Source: Streptomyces capillispiralis (GTDB lineage: Bacteria; Actinomycetota; Actinomycetes; Streptomycetales; Streptomycetaceae). From it: a stretch of 64,000 nt of DNA. Every line of letters starts with the position of its first letter. Positions within the stretch are counted from its first letter, which is position 1. Below are positions 39,832 through 47,761 of this stretch, one piece after another. The notes below the pieces were generated by a model. That model searched no databases. It saw nothing but the letters and a program-made list of their open reading frames with translations, and was not told where the DNA came from. The translations under genes were made by a program, and so were the position numbers. Location of the stretch: contig NZ_VIWV01000001.1 in the NCBI RefSeq assembly GCF_007829875.1, positions 1,798,001-1,862,000 of the forward strand, read 5' to 3'.

Positions 39832-40815
39832 ATGCCTCTTTCTGTCATGCCCATGCCCGCACACGGGGCGTCGTCCGCCGCCGTCTCCGCCCTCGGACTG
39901 CGCAAGTCCTACGGCGACCGGACCGTCCTCGACGGCGTCGACCTGACCGTCCCCGCCGGATCGGTGTTCGCCTTACTCGGGCCGAACGGCGCCGGCAAGA
40001 CCACCACCGTCAAGATCCTCTCCACCCTCGTCACCGCCGACGGCGGGCAGGCCCGGGTCGCGGGGCACGACCTCGCCACCGACCCGCAGGCGGTGCGCGC
40101 CGCGATCGGTGTCACCGGTCAGTTCTCCGCCGTGGACGGGCTGATCACCGGCGAGGAGAACATGCTCCTCATGGCCGACCTGCACCACCTGTCCAAACGG
40201 GAGGGGCGGCGCGTGGCGGCCGGGCTGCTGGAGCGCTTCGACCTCACCGAGGCCGCGCGGAAGCCCGCCTCCACCTACTCGGGCGGCATGAGGCGCCGCC
40301 TCGACATCGCCATGACCCTCGTCGGCAGCCCGGAGGTGATCTTCCTCGACGAGCCGACCACCGGTCTCGACCCGCGCAGCCGCCACAGCGTGTGGGAGAT
40401 CGTCCGTGAGCTGGTCTCCGCCGGCACGACCGTCCTGCTCACCACCCAGTACCTGGAGGAGGCCGACGAACTCGCCGACCGCATCGCGGTCCTCGACGAC
40501 GGAAGGATCGTCGCCGAGGGCACCGCCGAGGAGCTGAAGCGGATCGTCCCGGGCGGGCACGTCCGGCTCCGCTTCAGCGACCCGGCCGCCTACCGGTCCG
40601 CCGCCTCCGCCCTGCGCGAGGCCGGCCGGCACGACGACTCCCTCACCCTCCAGGTGCCCAGCGACGGCAGCCAGCGCGAACTGCGCTCCCTGCTCGACTG
40701 GCTGGACGCGGCCGGCGTCGAGGCCGACGAGCTGACCGTGCACACCCCCGACCTCGACGACGTCTTCTTCGCCCTCACCGACCGGACCCACCAGACCGAG
40801 GAGACCGCCCGATGA
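39832..40815 (+). CDS. ABC transporter ATP-binding protein (DrrA-like), TTA-containing
   Basis: A 327-residue ATPase of the daunorubicin-resistance DrrA family. It shows Walker A GPNGAGKTT (about 50-58), signature YSGGMRRRLDIAM (about 147), Walker B VIFLDEPTTGLDPRSR (about 168) and the H-loop replaced by Gln in LLTTQYLEEAD, a known DrrA-group trait. The C-terminal extension (about 235-327) is the DrrA-type regulatory domain. Codon 48 is TTA (39973-39975), three codons before the Walker A motif begins. The ribosome site is GGAGGA. The stop overlaps the permease start. It is likely an exporter of a hydrophobic or envelope molecule, controlled by the RHH protein. Confidence 0.93.
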   Translation: MPLSVMPMPAHGASSAAVSALGLRKSYGDRTVLDGVDLTVPAGSVFALLGPNGAGKTTTVKILSTLVTADGGQARVAGHDLATDPQAVRAAIGVTGQFSAVDGLITGEENMLLMADLHHLSKREGRRVAAGLLERFDLTEAARKPASTYSGGMRRRLDIAMTLVGSPEVIFLDEPTTGLDPRSRHSVWEIVRELVSAGTTVLLTTQYLEEADELADRIAVLDDGRIVAEGTAEELKRIVPGGHVRLRFSDPAAYRSAASALREAGRHDDSLTLQVPSDGSQRELRSLLDWLDAAGVEADELTVHTPDLDDVFFALTDRTHQTEETAR

Positions 40816-41600
40816 GCTCCCTCTCCCTCGCCGTACGCGACTCGCACACGATGCTGCGCCGCAACCTCCTGCACGCCCGGCGCTATCCGTCCCTCACCCT
40901 GAACGTGCTGCTCACCCCGGTCATGCTGCTACTGCTCTTCGTCTACGTCTTCGGCGACGTGATGAGCGCCGGCATCGGCGGCGAGGCGGACCGCTCCGCG
41001 TACATCGCCTACCTGGTCCCCGGCATCCTGCTGATGACCATCGGCGGCACCACGATCGGCAGTGCCGTCTCCGTGGCGATGGACATGTCCGAGGGCGTCA
41101 TCGCCCGCTTCCGCACCATGGCGATCCACCGCGGGTCGGTGCTCATCGGGCACGTCGCCGGCAGCGTGCTGCAGTGTGTGCTGAGCGTGGTCCTCGTGGG
41201 GGCCGTCGCCGTGGCGATCGGGTTCCGGACCACGGACGCCACCGTCCTGGAGTGGATCCTGGCGGTCGGCCTCCTCACCCTGGTCTCCCTGGCGCTCACC
41301 TGGATCGCGGTCGGGATGGGCCTGTCGGGCCCCAACGCGGAGGCGGCGAGCAACAGCGCGCTGCCGCTGATGATCCTGCCGCTGCTGTCCAGCGCCTTCG
41401 TGCCGGTCGACGCGATGCCGGGCTGGTTCCGGCCGTTCGCCGAGTACCAGCCGTTCACCCCCGCCATCGAGACCCTGCGCGGACTGCTCCTCGGCACCGG
41501 GATCGGCCACAACGGATGGCTCGCCGTGGCCTGGTGCCTGGGGCTGGCCGCCCTGGGGTACGTCTGGTCCCGCTCGCTGTTCGACCGCGACCCGAAGTAG
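40812..41600 (+). CDS. ABC-2 type permease (DrrB-like)
   Basis: A 262-residue integral membrane exporter subunit with six predicted helices. It contains RRNLLHARRYPSLTLNVLLTPVMLLLLF at the N-terminus, the DrrB/NodJ-like MSEGVIARFRTMAIHRGSVLIGHV segment (about 96-119) and PLMILPLLSSAFVPVDAMPGWFRPFAEYQPFTP (about 187-219), typical of the ABC-2 family. ATGA overlaps the ATPase gene. Two copies per ATPase dimer are expected. A strong hairpin begins 18 bases after its stop. Confidence 0.93.
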   Translation: MSSLSLAVRDSHTMLRRNLLHARRYPSLTLNVLLTPVMLLLLFVYVFGDVMSAGIGGEADRSAYIAYLVPGILLMTIGGTTIGSAVSVAMDMSEGVIARFRTMAIHRGSVLIGHVAGSVLQCVLSVVLVGAVAVAIGFRTTDATVLEWILAVGLLTLVSLALTWIAVGMGLSGPNAEAASNSALPLMILPLLSSAFVPVDAMPGWFRPFAEYQPFTPAIETLRGLLLGTGIGHNGWLAVAWCLGLAALGYVWSRSLFDRDPK

Positions 41601-41617
41601 CGCCCGCGCACGAATTG

Positions 41618-41658
41618 GGGGCGGCGTACACCGACACCACGTCGGTGTACGCCGCCCC
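41618..41658. terminator. Bidirectional 18-bp-stem terminator
   Basis: Arms 41618-41635 and 41641-41658 are perfectly complementary over 18 bases with a 5-base loop (ACCAC). It separates the convergent ABC exporter and Nramp-like genes. The stem includes TACACCGAC, so it is less GC-monotonous than most and could also be a protein-binding palindrome. Confidence 0.85.
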
Positions 41659-41684
41659 GTCGGCGCGTCCGCGGGGGGCGTCGG

Positions 41685-43103
41685 CTACTCCGGCACCGCG
41701 CCCAGCGTCTTGAGCACGCCGTACACGCCGACGCACAGGATGGCGACGCTGCTCAGGACGAGCGCGGCGGTCAGCCACGGGTTGCCGCGGAAGCGCTTGG
41801 GCACTCCGGTGTGGCGCAGCCGCCAGACCGCGACGACCACGGCGAGCAGGAAGACGCCGCCGCCGATGCCGCCGATCTGCACCATCAGCACGGGCGACTG
41901 CATCCACAGGAAGAAGCAGGTCCACAGCAGCGGCAGGCACCAGGTGAGGATGCGGATGGTGCGGGTGCGGGCGCGGACGTCGCTCCAGTCGATGACGCCG
42001 AGCAGGCCGAGCGTGTTGGTCCACAGCCGGGGGACGGAGGCCGTGGAGCCGATGAGGGTGGAGAAGAGGACGGCGAAGGCGCCGACGAGGAACAAGTACT
42101 CGGCCCAGGGGCCCATCGTGTCCGTGTAGATGCGGGACAGCGTGGTGATCATCTCGTTGCCCTCGGGCACCAGTCCCTGCGGGTGGAGGACGGCCGCGCC
42201 GATGACGTAGAAGGACAGGGTGCACAGCACGCAGACGGCGAGGCCGGTCAGGGCGTCCAGGCGCATCACCTTGATCCAGCCCTCGGCGCGGCGGGCCCGC
42301 TCCTCGCTGCCGTCGTCGGGACCGGTCCAGCGGGCGTAGCCCTTCTCCATGCACCAGTAGGTGTACGTCGTCATCTCGTCGGCGCCGACACCGGTGATGC
42401 CGAACACGGCCAGGGCGATGCCGACGGTGCCGGCCGGGATCTCGAAGCCGAAGCCGCTGCCCAGTTCGCTGCCGCCGTAGCCGAACTGGGTGCCGGGCAG
42501 GCCGACCGCGAGGCTGACGGTGACCAGGGTGAACACCACGACGGAGACCAGGCAGGCGCGTTCCACCAGGCTGTACTTGCCGGACTGCAGCAGCAGGATC
42601 GCGGCGACGGTGACGACGACGGCCCACAGCGCCAGGGAGCCCCAGCTCAGCGGTTCGCCGATGATCGGCCACAGCACCGAACAGGCCGCCGCCGTACCGC
42701 CGATGATGCCTCCGCGCTGGAACATCTTGGCGAAGTCCATGCCGATCCAGAGCCAGTTGATCCAGCTCAGCCGGCCGATGCGCGGGCCGACCTCGCGGTA
42801 GCCCTCCAGTGCGGTGCGCCCGTTGAGGATGGTCCACTGGGCCAGTTCCATCTGGACCCAGACCTTGACCGCGGTGGAGACGATCACGAGCCACAGCAGC
42901 GCGAAGCCGGCCTGGGCGCCGAGCGCGGTGGTGGTGATCAGCTCCCCGGAGCCGACGACGGCGGCCGACAGCACGAAGCCGGGGCCGAGATGGCGGATCC
43001 GGTCCCGGAAGGCCGTCGGCGCGGGACGGGCGTCCTCGGGGCGCAGGGCGTACGGATCGGCCTGCGCGTGCTCCGCCGCTGGGGCGGTGGCGGTGGTCGA
43101 CAT
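41685..43103 (-). CDS. Nramp-fold transporter lacking metal-site motifs
   Basis: A 472-residue membrane protein with eleven to twelve helices and the LeuT-fold Nramp pattern. In metal-transporting Nramps helix 1 carries DPGN and helix 6 carries MPH. Here the helix 1 site reads GSGE (residues 51-54, in SAAVVGSGELITTT) and the helix 6 equivalent reads GVGADEMTT (about 235). These changes remove the known metal ligands. It is in a leftward unit with a 2-hydroxyacid dehydrogenase, an aldolase and an aldo/keto reductase, opposite a four-carbon acid kinase, so uptake of a sugar acid or hydroxy-acid is more likely than Mn or Fe uptake. Automated annotation would call it a divalent metal transporter; that label should be doubted. 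Confidence 0.85.
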   Translation of the reverse strand: MSTTATAPAAEHAQADPYALRPEDARPAPTAFRDRIRHLGPGFVLSAAVVGSGELITTTALGAQAGFALLWLVIVSTAVKVWVQMELAQWTILNGRTALEGYREVGPRIGRLSWINWLWIGMDFAKMFQRGGIIGGTAAACSVLWPIIGEPLSWGSLALWAVVVTVAAILLLQSGKYSLVERACLVSVVVFTLVTVSLAVGLPGTQFGYGGSELGSGFGFEIPAGTVGIALAVFGITGVGADEMTTYTYWCMEKGYARWTGPDDGSEERARRAEGWIKVMRLDALTGLAVCVLCTLSFYVIGAAVLHPQGLVPEGNEMITTLSRIYTDTMGPWAEYLFLVGAFAVLFSTLIGSTASVPRLWTNTLGLLGVIDWSDVRARTRTIRILTWCLPLLWTCFFLWMQSPVLMVQIGGIGGGVFLLAVVVAVWRLRHTGVPKRFRGNPWLTAALVLSSVAILCVGVYGVLKTLGAVPE

Positions 43104-43199
43104 GGCGGTGTTCCTTTGCTTGTTCCGGCGCCGTCGCCGGAGCGGAAGGCAGTGAGGGCGGGAGAAGGCAATGGGGGGTGACGTGGGTGGGGGCCGGGG

Positions 43200-44159
43200 T
43201 CAGCCGGCCGCGTGGTGCGGGGGCTCGCCGGCGAGGACGCGCAGGACGTCCTCGGCGACCATCAGGCCCATCGCGCGGTTGGCCTCCGGGGTGCAGGCGG
43301 CCATGTGGGAGGTGAGGGTCAGCCGGGGTGCGGCGCGCAGGACGTGGCCGTCGGGAAGGGGTTCGACGGCGAAGGCGTCGAGCGCGGCCGCGGCCAGGTG
43401 CCCGGAGTGCAGGGCGGCGGCGAGGGCGGTGTCGTCGATCAGGCCGCCACGGGCGGCGTTGACGAGGATCGCGCCGGGTTTCATCGCCGCCAGCCGGGCG
43501 GCGTCCAGCAGCGGCTGCCCGGCGGGCGGCAGGTGCAGGGTGACGACGTCGGCGCGGGCGAGGAGGGCGTCGAGCGCGGCGGGTTCGGCGTCGGCCGCGG
43601 TGACCGCGTCGTCGGGGACGTACGGGTCGTGGGCGAGGACGTGCATGCCGAAGGCGCGCGCGTAGCCGGCGACCAGCCGGCCGATCCGGCCGAAGCCGAC
43701 GACGCCGATCGTCCTGCCGTGGAGTTCGGGACCGAAGAGCTTGGGCCAGGCGCCTTCGGTGACGGCGGTGTGGGAGGCGCTGATCCGGCGGGCGGCGTCG
43801 AGCACCATCCCGAAGGTGAATTCCGCGACGGCCCGGGAGTTGGAGCCGGGCGCGAACACGACGGGGATGCCGCGCTCGCGGGCGGCGGCGACGTCGATGG
43901 TGTCGGTGCCGACGCCGTGCTTGGCGATGACCTTCAGGCGCGGGGCGGCGTCCATGACCTCGGCGGTGACCGGGTCCATGCCGGCGATGAGCGCGTCGGC
44001 GCCGGTGATGCGCTCCAGCAGTTCGGCGTGCGGCAGGGCGCGGTCGTCGTACGGGCGGACCGGGCCCGCGCCGCCGTCGGCGAGCAGGGTCCAGGGGTCA
44101 CTGGAGTGCCGCGCGAAGGTGGGGGTGGTGATGAGGGTGGTGCGGGCCGGAGTGCTCAT
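43200..44159 (-). CDS. D-isomer-specific 2-hydroxyacid dehydrogenase
   Basis: A 319-residue NAD-dependent D-2-hydroxyacid dehydrogenase. The Rossmann motif is TIGVVGFGRIGRLVAGYA (about 149-166). The catalytic Arg region is AKHGVGTDTIDVAAA (about 80), with ARGGLIDDTALAAAL (about 232-246), the Asp/Glu-containing AAALDAFAVEPLP (about 253) and the His in LTSHMAACTPEA (about 278). It may oxidise or reduce a 2-hydroxy sugar acid (phosphoglycerate, erythronate or tartronate-like). The start ATG overlaps the aldolase stop. The gene order suggests it handles the product of the aldolase or a keto-acid intermediate. The substrate is inferred only. Confidence 0.9.
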   Translation of the reverse strand: MSTPARTTLITTPTFARHSSDPWTLLADGGAGPVRPYDDRALPHAELLERITGADALIAGMDPVTAEVMDAAPRLKVIAKHGVGTDTIDVAAARERGIPVVFAPGSNSRAVAEFTFGMVLDAARRISASHTAVTEGAWPKLFGPELHGRTIGVVGFGRIGRLVAGYARAFGMHVLAHDPYVPDDAVTAADAEPAALDALLARADVVTLHLPPAGQPLLDAARLAAMKPGAILVNAARGGLIDDTALAAALHSGHLAAAALDAFAVEPLPDGHVLRAAPRLTLTSHMAACTPEANRAMGLMVAEDVLRVLAGEPPHHAAG

Positions 44160-44935
44160 GCCCGGTCCTCCCCGCGGGCGGCGGCCAGGTGGGCGGTGGC
44201 GACCTGCTGGAGGTGGACCACGTCGGCGGCGACGGAGGCGAAGGTGAAGCCCTCGTCGAGCCGGCGGGCGGCGCTCGCGCCGTCGCCGTTGTGGATCCCG
44301 GCGGCGATGCCGGCGGCCTCGGCGGCCTCGCGGATGCGGGTGAGGGCGTGCTCGAACTCCTCGGCGACGTCCGGGTCGGTGGAGGTCCTGCCGCCGATGG
44401 CCAGGCGCAGGTCGGACGGGCCGACGTAGATGCCGTCGAGGCCCGGGACGGCGCAGATCTCCTCGACGTTGGCGAGCCCGTCGGCGGTCTCGATCATGGC
44501 GAGGACGGCGGTCTGCTCGTGGGTGTCGGCCGGGTTCGGTCCGATGCGCAGCTGGGCGCGCATCGGGCCGTAGGAGCGGCGGCCGTGCGGCGGGTAGCGG
44601 ACGGCGGCGACCGCGTCGGCCGCGTCCCGCGCGGTGTCGACGAGCGGCACGATGACGGCGGCGGCGCCCGCGTCGAGCGCGCGGCCGATGTACGTGGGGT
44701 CGTTGGCCTCGACGCGGACCATGCCGACGGCGGTGGAGCCGCGGGTGTCGGTGGCGATGAGGTTGTTGAGCAGGCCCTGGTAGCCGAAGAGGCCGTGCTG
44801 GGCGTCGAAGGCCAGGTAGTCGTAGCCGAGGCGGGCCAGTCGCTCGGCGGCGACGGGCGAGTCGAGCAGCGACCAGTAGCCGATGAGGCGCTGACGGTCG
44901 CGCAGTGCGGCGGTGAAGTGCGCGGCGGTGGTCAT
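44156..44935 (-). CDS. HpcH/HpaI-family class II aldolase
   Basis: A 259-residue pyruvate-dependent aldolase/citrate-lyase-fold protein. It has LIGYWSLLDSPVAAERLARLGYDYLAFDAQHG (about 17-48, active-site His in DAQHG), the Arg region VRVEANDPTYIGRALDAGAAAVIVPLVDTA (about 75-104) and the metal-binding Glu/Asp in AMIETADGLANVEEI and GIYVGPSDLRLAIG (about 148-180). These enzymes cleave 4-hydroxy-2-oxo acids to pyruvate plus an aldehyde. It is coupled to the dehydrogenase. Likely roles are breakdown of a 2-keto-3-deoxy sugar acid. ATG 44935 lies 50 bases beyond the previous gene's stop. Confidence 0.92.
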   Translation of the reverse strand: MTTAAHFTAALRDRQRLIGYWSLLDSPVAAERLARLGYDYLAFDAQHGLFGYQGLLNNLIATDTRGSTAVGMVRVEANDPTYIGRALDAGAAAVIVPLVDTARDAADAVAAVRYPPHGRRSYGPMRAQLRIGPNPADTHEQTAVLAMIETADGLANVEEICAVPGLDGIYVGPSDLRLAIGGRTSTDPDVAEEFEHALTRIREAAEAAGIAAGIHNGDGASAARRLDEGFTFASVAADVVHLQQVATAHLAAARGEDRA

Positions 44936-44985
44936 GAGGGGTCTCCGGACTGCTGGGGTGTGCGGGTGCGGGCGGCCGTACGGGG

Positions 44986-46023
44986 TCAGCGGTTGTAGGC
45001 GGGCATCGGGCCGCGCAGCGTGGCGCCGACGGCGTCGCAGGCGGCGGTCACGTCCGCGGGCAGCGGGCCGGCCTGGGCGGCGGCGATGTTGGCCCGCAGG
45101 TGTTCCGGCCGGGAGCCGCCGAGCAGCAGCGCGTCGGTGGAGGGGCGGTCCAGCAGCCAGCGCAGGGCGAGTTCGGTGAGCGGCAGGCCCGCTTCGTCGG
45201 CGATCGCGGTGAGCTGGGCGACGGCGGCGAAGAGGTCCTCGTTCCAGTAGCGCTCCCGGTACATCGCGGCGAGCTTGGAGTCGCCGAAGCGGCCGGTGGC
45301 GGGGTCGGCCTCGAAGCGGTGCCGGCCGGTGAGCAGGCCGCCGCCGAGCGGGTTGTAGACCATGGTGCGCAGTCCGCTGACGGCCGCGTACTCGACGTAC
45401 TCCTCCTCGACGCGGCGGGCGAGCAGGTTGTGCAGCTGCTGGGCGACGACCGGGCGCGGGGCGCCGGTCTCGTCGGCGGCGCGGGTCAGCTCGGCGATCT
45501 GCCAGGCGGCGAAGTTGGAGACGCCGAGCGCGCGGATCTTCCCCTCCGCGACGAACTCGGCGACGGCTCCCAGGGTCTCGGCGAGCGGCGTACGGCGGTC
45601 TGGCTGGTGCAGGTAGAAGAGGTCGACGTGGTCGGTGCCGAGCCGCTGGAGGCTGCCGTCGAGGGCGGCGCGCAGGCCGGCCGGGGAGAGCGGGGCGTGC
45701 TCGCCCTGGTCGGGGTGCGGGATGCCGGCCTTGGTGGCGAGCACGATCCGGTCGCGGCGGCCGGGCAGCAGCTCGGCGAGGATGCGCTCGCTCTCGCCGC
45801 CCGCGTAGCCGTTGGCCGTGTCCACTCCGGTGAGCCCGGCGTCGAGGGCGGTGTCCAGCATGGCGGCGGCGCCCGCGCGGTCCACGGTGTCGCCGAACGT
45901 CATGGTGCCCAGGACCAGCCGGGACAGCGGCACGGGGACGTGCGGGAGCTCGATTCCCTGCGGGCTTCCCTGCGGGCCTCCCTGCGGGCTTTCGTGCGGG
46001 CCGGGGCGGGTGCCGGTGCTCAC
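44986..46023 (-). CDS. Aldo/keto reductase of the carbohydrate-acid locus
   Basis: A 345-residue aldo/keto reductase. The tail SPQGGPQGSPQG (residues 12-23) is encoded by three 12-base tandem repeats (45956-45991). The barrel then begins with LSRLVLGTMTFGDTV. The catalytic residues are Asp in TGVDTANGYAGGES (Asp near 68, Tyr near 73), Lys in VLATKAGIPHP (about 98) and His in LFYLHQPDRRTP (about 140). The C-terminal NADP-binding block is LLGGSRPEHLRANI. GTG 46023 starts it, first in the leftward arm of the divergon. It may interconvert a sugar aldehyde and its alcohol within this pathway. Confidence 0.9.
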   Translation of the reverse strand: MSTGTRPGPHESPQGGPQGSPQGIELPHVPVPLSRLVLGTMTFGDTVDRAGAAAMLDTALDAGLTGVDTANGYAGGESERILAELLPGRRDRIVLATKAGIPHPDQGEHAPLSPAGLRAALDGSLQRLGTDHVDLFYLHQPDRRTPLAETLGAVAEFVAEGKIRALGVSNFAAWQIAELTRAADETGAPRPVVAQQLHNLLARRVEEEYVEYAAVSGLRTMVYNPLGGGLLTGRHRFEADPATGRFGDSKLAAMYRERYWNEDLFAAVAQLTAIADEAGLPLTELALRWLLDRPSTDALLLGGSRPEHLRANIAAAQAGPLPADVTAACDAVGATLRGPMPAYNR

Positions 46024-46324
46024 GAGCGGTTCCTTCCGGTACGGGTGCCGTGCTGCCGTCGTGCCGTCCGGGGAGCGGCGGTGCGGGGCGACGTGCTTCT
46101 CGGTGGTTCTCGGTGGTGCGGGGTGTCTTCAGGTGCTGCTCGGTGGTGCGGGGTGTCCCTGGTCTCTCTCGGTGGAGGAACGCTCGCACGAACTGCGCGT
46201 TACGCGCAAGAGTCTCGCGCGAATCACGCAAGCTATGCCATCATCGGAGCACTGCGGGCGCCCCGACGAGGGGACGCCGCGCGGCCCGTGCACGCCGGTG
46301 CCGGGCTCTGTGGAGGAGGTTCGC
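46024..46324. promoter_or_regulatory. Divergent promoter region of the carbohydrate-acid locus
   Basis: This 301-base gap separates the aldo/keto reductase and kinase genes. It contains a 19-base direct repeat (46109-46127 and 46139-46157, 30 bases apart) and the palindrome at 46194-46208 with a degenerate copy just after (CGCGCGAATCACGCA). A GGAGGAGG ribosome site precedes the kinase GTG. It probably carries the operators of the DeoR regulator at 48788. No gene is seen. Confidence 0.7.
46194..46208. promoter_or_regulatory. Perfect odd palindrome TGCGCGT-T-ACGCGCA
   Basis: Seven-base arms flank a single T. The site lies 117-131 bases before the kinase start and is the clearest symmetric element in the divergent region, so it is the best operator candidate for the linked DeoR-type regulator. 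A similar GCGCGTTTCGCGC lies inside the kinase gene near 46664. Confidence 0.6.
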
Positions 46325-47761
46325 GTGTGCCGTCGGGACGACACCTCGGTCGTTGCGCTCGCCGATGACCTGTCGGGCGCGGCGGAGGTCGCCGCGCTGC
46401 TCCGGCTGCCCTCGCGGCTCCTGCTGCACCCCGCCGACCTCGCGGTCTCCGGCGTCCCCGGGGAGTGTCCGGTGGTGGACCTGGATTCGCGCTACCTCGG
46501 CGACGCCGCCGCGGCCGAGGCCGTACGGGCCGCGCTGGCCGGGGCGGGCGCGGCCGACGGGACGCCCGCCGACGGGCACCGCGGCGCAGCCGGCGCACCG
46601 GCGGACGGACCGGAGCGGCCCGGTGCGGAGCCCGCCCGCTCCGGTGCGCACGAGCCCGGAAGCCGCGCGTTTCGCGCAGTCAACTCCCTCCGGGGGGAGG
46701 GCCGTACGCTCTGGTACAAGAAGTGCGACTCGCTGCTGCGCGGACCGGTGGGCGCCGAGGCCGCGGCCTTCGCGGAGGGGGCCGGGGTCGTGGTGATCGC
46801 GACCGCCCTGCCCGCCGCACGGCGCGTGGTGCGCGGCGGCACGGTCCTGGCCGACGGGGTGCCGCTGCACGAGCACCCGGCCTGGCGGGCCGAGGAGCGC
46901 CCCGCGCCCCGGTCGGTCGCCGAGGCCCTGGCACCGCTGCCCACCGCCGACGTACCGCTCGACACCGTCCGTCAGGGGCCCATCGCACTCGCCGGACGGT
47001 TCCGGGAGGTGGCGGCGCTCGGGCGGCACCCCGTGTGCGACGCGGAGACCGACACCGACCTGACGGTGATCGCCGCCGCCGCGGCCCTGCTCGGCCCGGA
47101 CACCCGGCTCCTGGGCAGCGGTGGTCTGGCCGCCGCCCTCGGCCGCCGGCTCGGCTCCCCCGCGCCGGGGCCCGCGCGGCACTCACCCGCGCCGGGGCCC
47201 GCGCGGCACTCACCCGCGCCGCCCGTGCGGTCCGAGCCGCCGCTGCTCGTCGTGGCGGGGAGCGCGGAACCCGGAGTGGTCGAGCAGGTGGCGCGGCTGG
47301 TCGCGGCGGGGGCACAGCATGTGGCACTGTCGCCCGGCCTCTTGGCCGGGCCGGACCCCGTCGCCCTGCCCGAGCCCGCCCCCGGCACGGTCACCGTGGT
47401 GTCCGTCGACGGGTCCGGTGGTGTGCGGCCCGGTTCCGCGCGCCGCATCGTCGCCGGACTGGCGCGCACCGTGTCGGCGCTGCCCGGCCGTCCCGACCTC
47501 GTCCTGACCGGGGGCGAGACGGCCCGCCGGGTCCTCGACGCGATCGGCGTCACCACGCTGTGGCCGGCCGGCGAGATCCACCACGGCGCCGTGCACAGCC
47601 GGACCGCGGACGGCCGCTCGGTCGTCACCCGCCCCGGGAGCTTCGGCGGCCCGGACTCGTTCCTCCGTATCGCGGCGGCGCTCCGCCCCCGCCTCCTGTC
47701 CTCGCCCCCGCCGCCGGCCTCCGCCGCCACGGCACCCTCTCAGCAAGGAGTCACCCAGTGA
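46325..47761 (+). CDS. Four-carbon acid sugar kinase family protein (DtnK/OtnK-like)
   Basis: A 478-residue kinase of the DUF1537/four-carbon acid sugar kinase family. The N-terminal domain has the family opening SVVALADDLSGAAEVAALL (residues 8-26), WYKKCDSLLRGPVGAEA (about 130) and VIATALPAARRVVRGG. The C-terminal domain has LVLTGGETARRVLDAIGV (about 393) and a G-rich FGGPDSF end. Known members phosphorylate D-erythronate, D-threonate or similar acids at O4. GTG 46325 has an excellent GGAGGAGGT site. Residues 70-105 are a Pro/Gly/Ala insertion and 280-298 a two-copy nine-residue repeat, both absent from compact homologues, so indel-prone linkers have expanded here. Operates with the PdxA2-like enzyme. 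Confidence 0.87.
   Translation: MCRRDDTSVVALADDLSGAAEVAALLRLPSRLLLHPADLAVSGVPGECPVVDLDSRYLGDAAAAEAVRAALAGAGAADGTPADGHRGAAGAPADGPERPGAEPARSGAHEPGSRAFRAVNSLRGEGRTLWYKKCDSLLRGPVGAEAAAFAEGAGVVVIATALPAARRVVRGGTVLADGVPLHEHPAWRAEERPAPRSVAEALAPLPTADVPLDTVRQGPIALAGRFREVAALGRHPVCDAETDTDLTVIAAAAALLGPDTRLLGSGGLAAALGRRLGSPAPGPARHSPAPGPARHSPAPPVRSEPPLLVVAGSAEPGVVEQVARLVAAGAQHVALSPGLLAGPDPVALPEPAPGTVTVVSVDGSGGVRPGSARRIVAGLARTVSALPGRPDLVLTGGETARRVLDAIGVTTLWPAGEIHHGAVHSRTADGRSVVTRPGSFGGPDSFLRIAAALRPRLLSSPPPPASAATAPSQQGVTQ
47161..47220. repeat. 27-base tandem repeat inside the kinase gene
   Basis: Two full 27-base copies (47161-47187, 47188-47214) plus six bases of a third. They encode a nine-residue Pro-rich unit twice and keep frame, so they lengthen a linker between the two kinase domains without breaking the gene. 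Confidence 0.9.

Noticed and set aside
41685..43103. Manganese/iron importer as the role of the Nramp-like gene
   Set aside because: Both known metal-site motifs are replaced and the gene neighbourhood is about carbohydrate acids.
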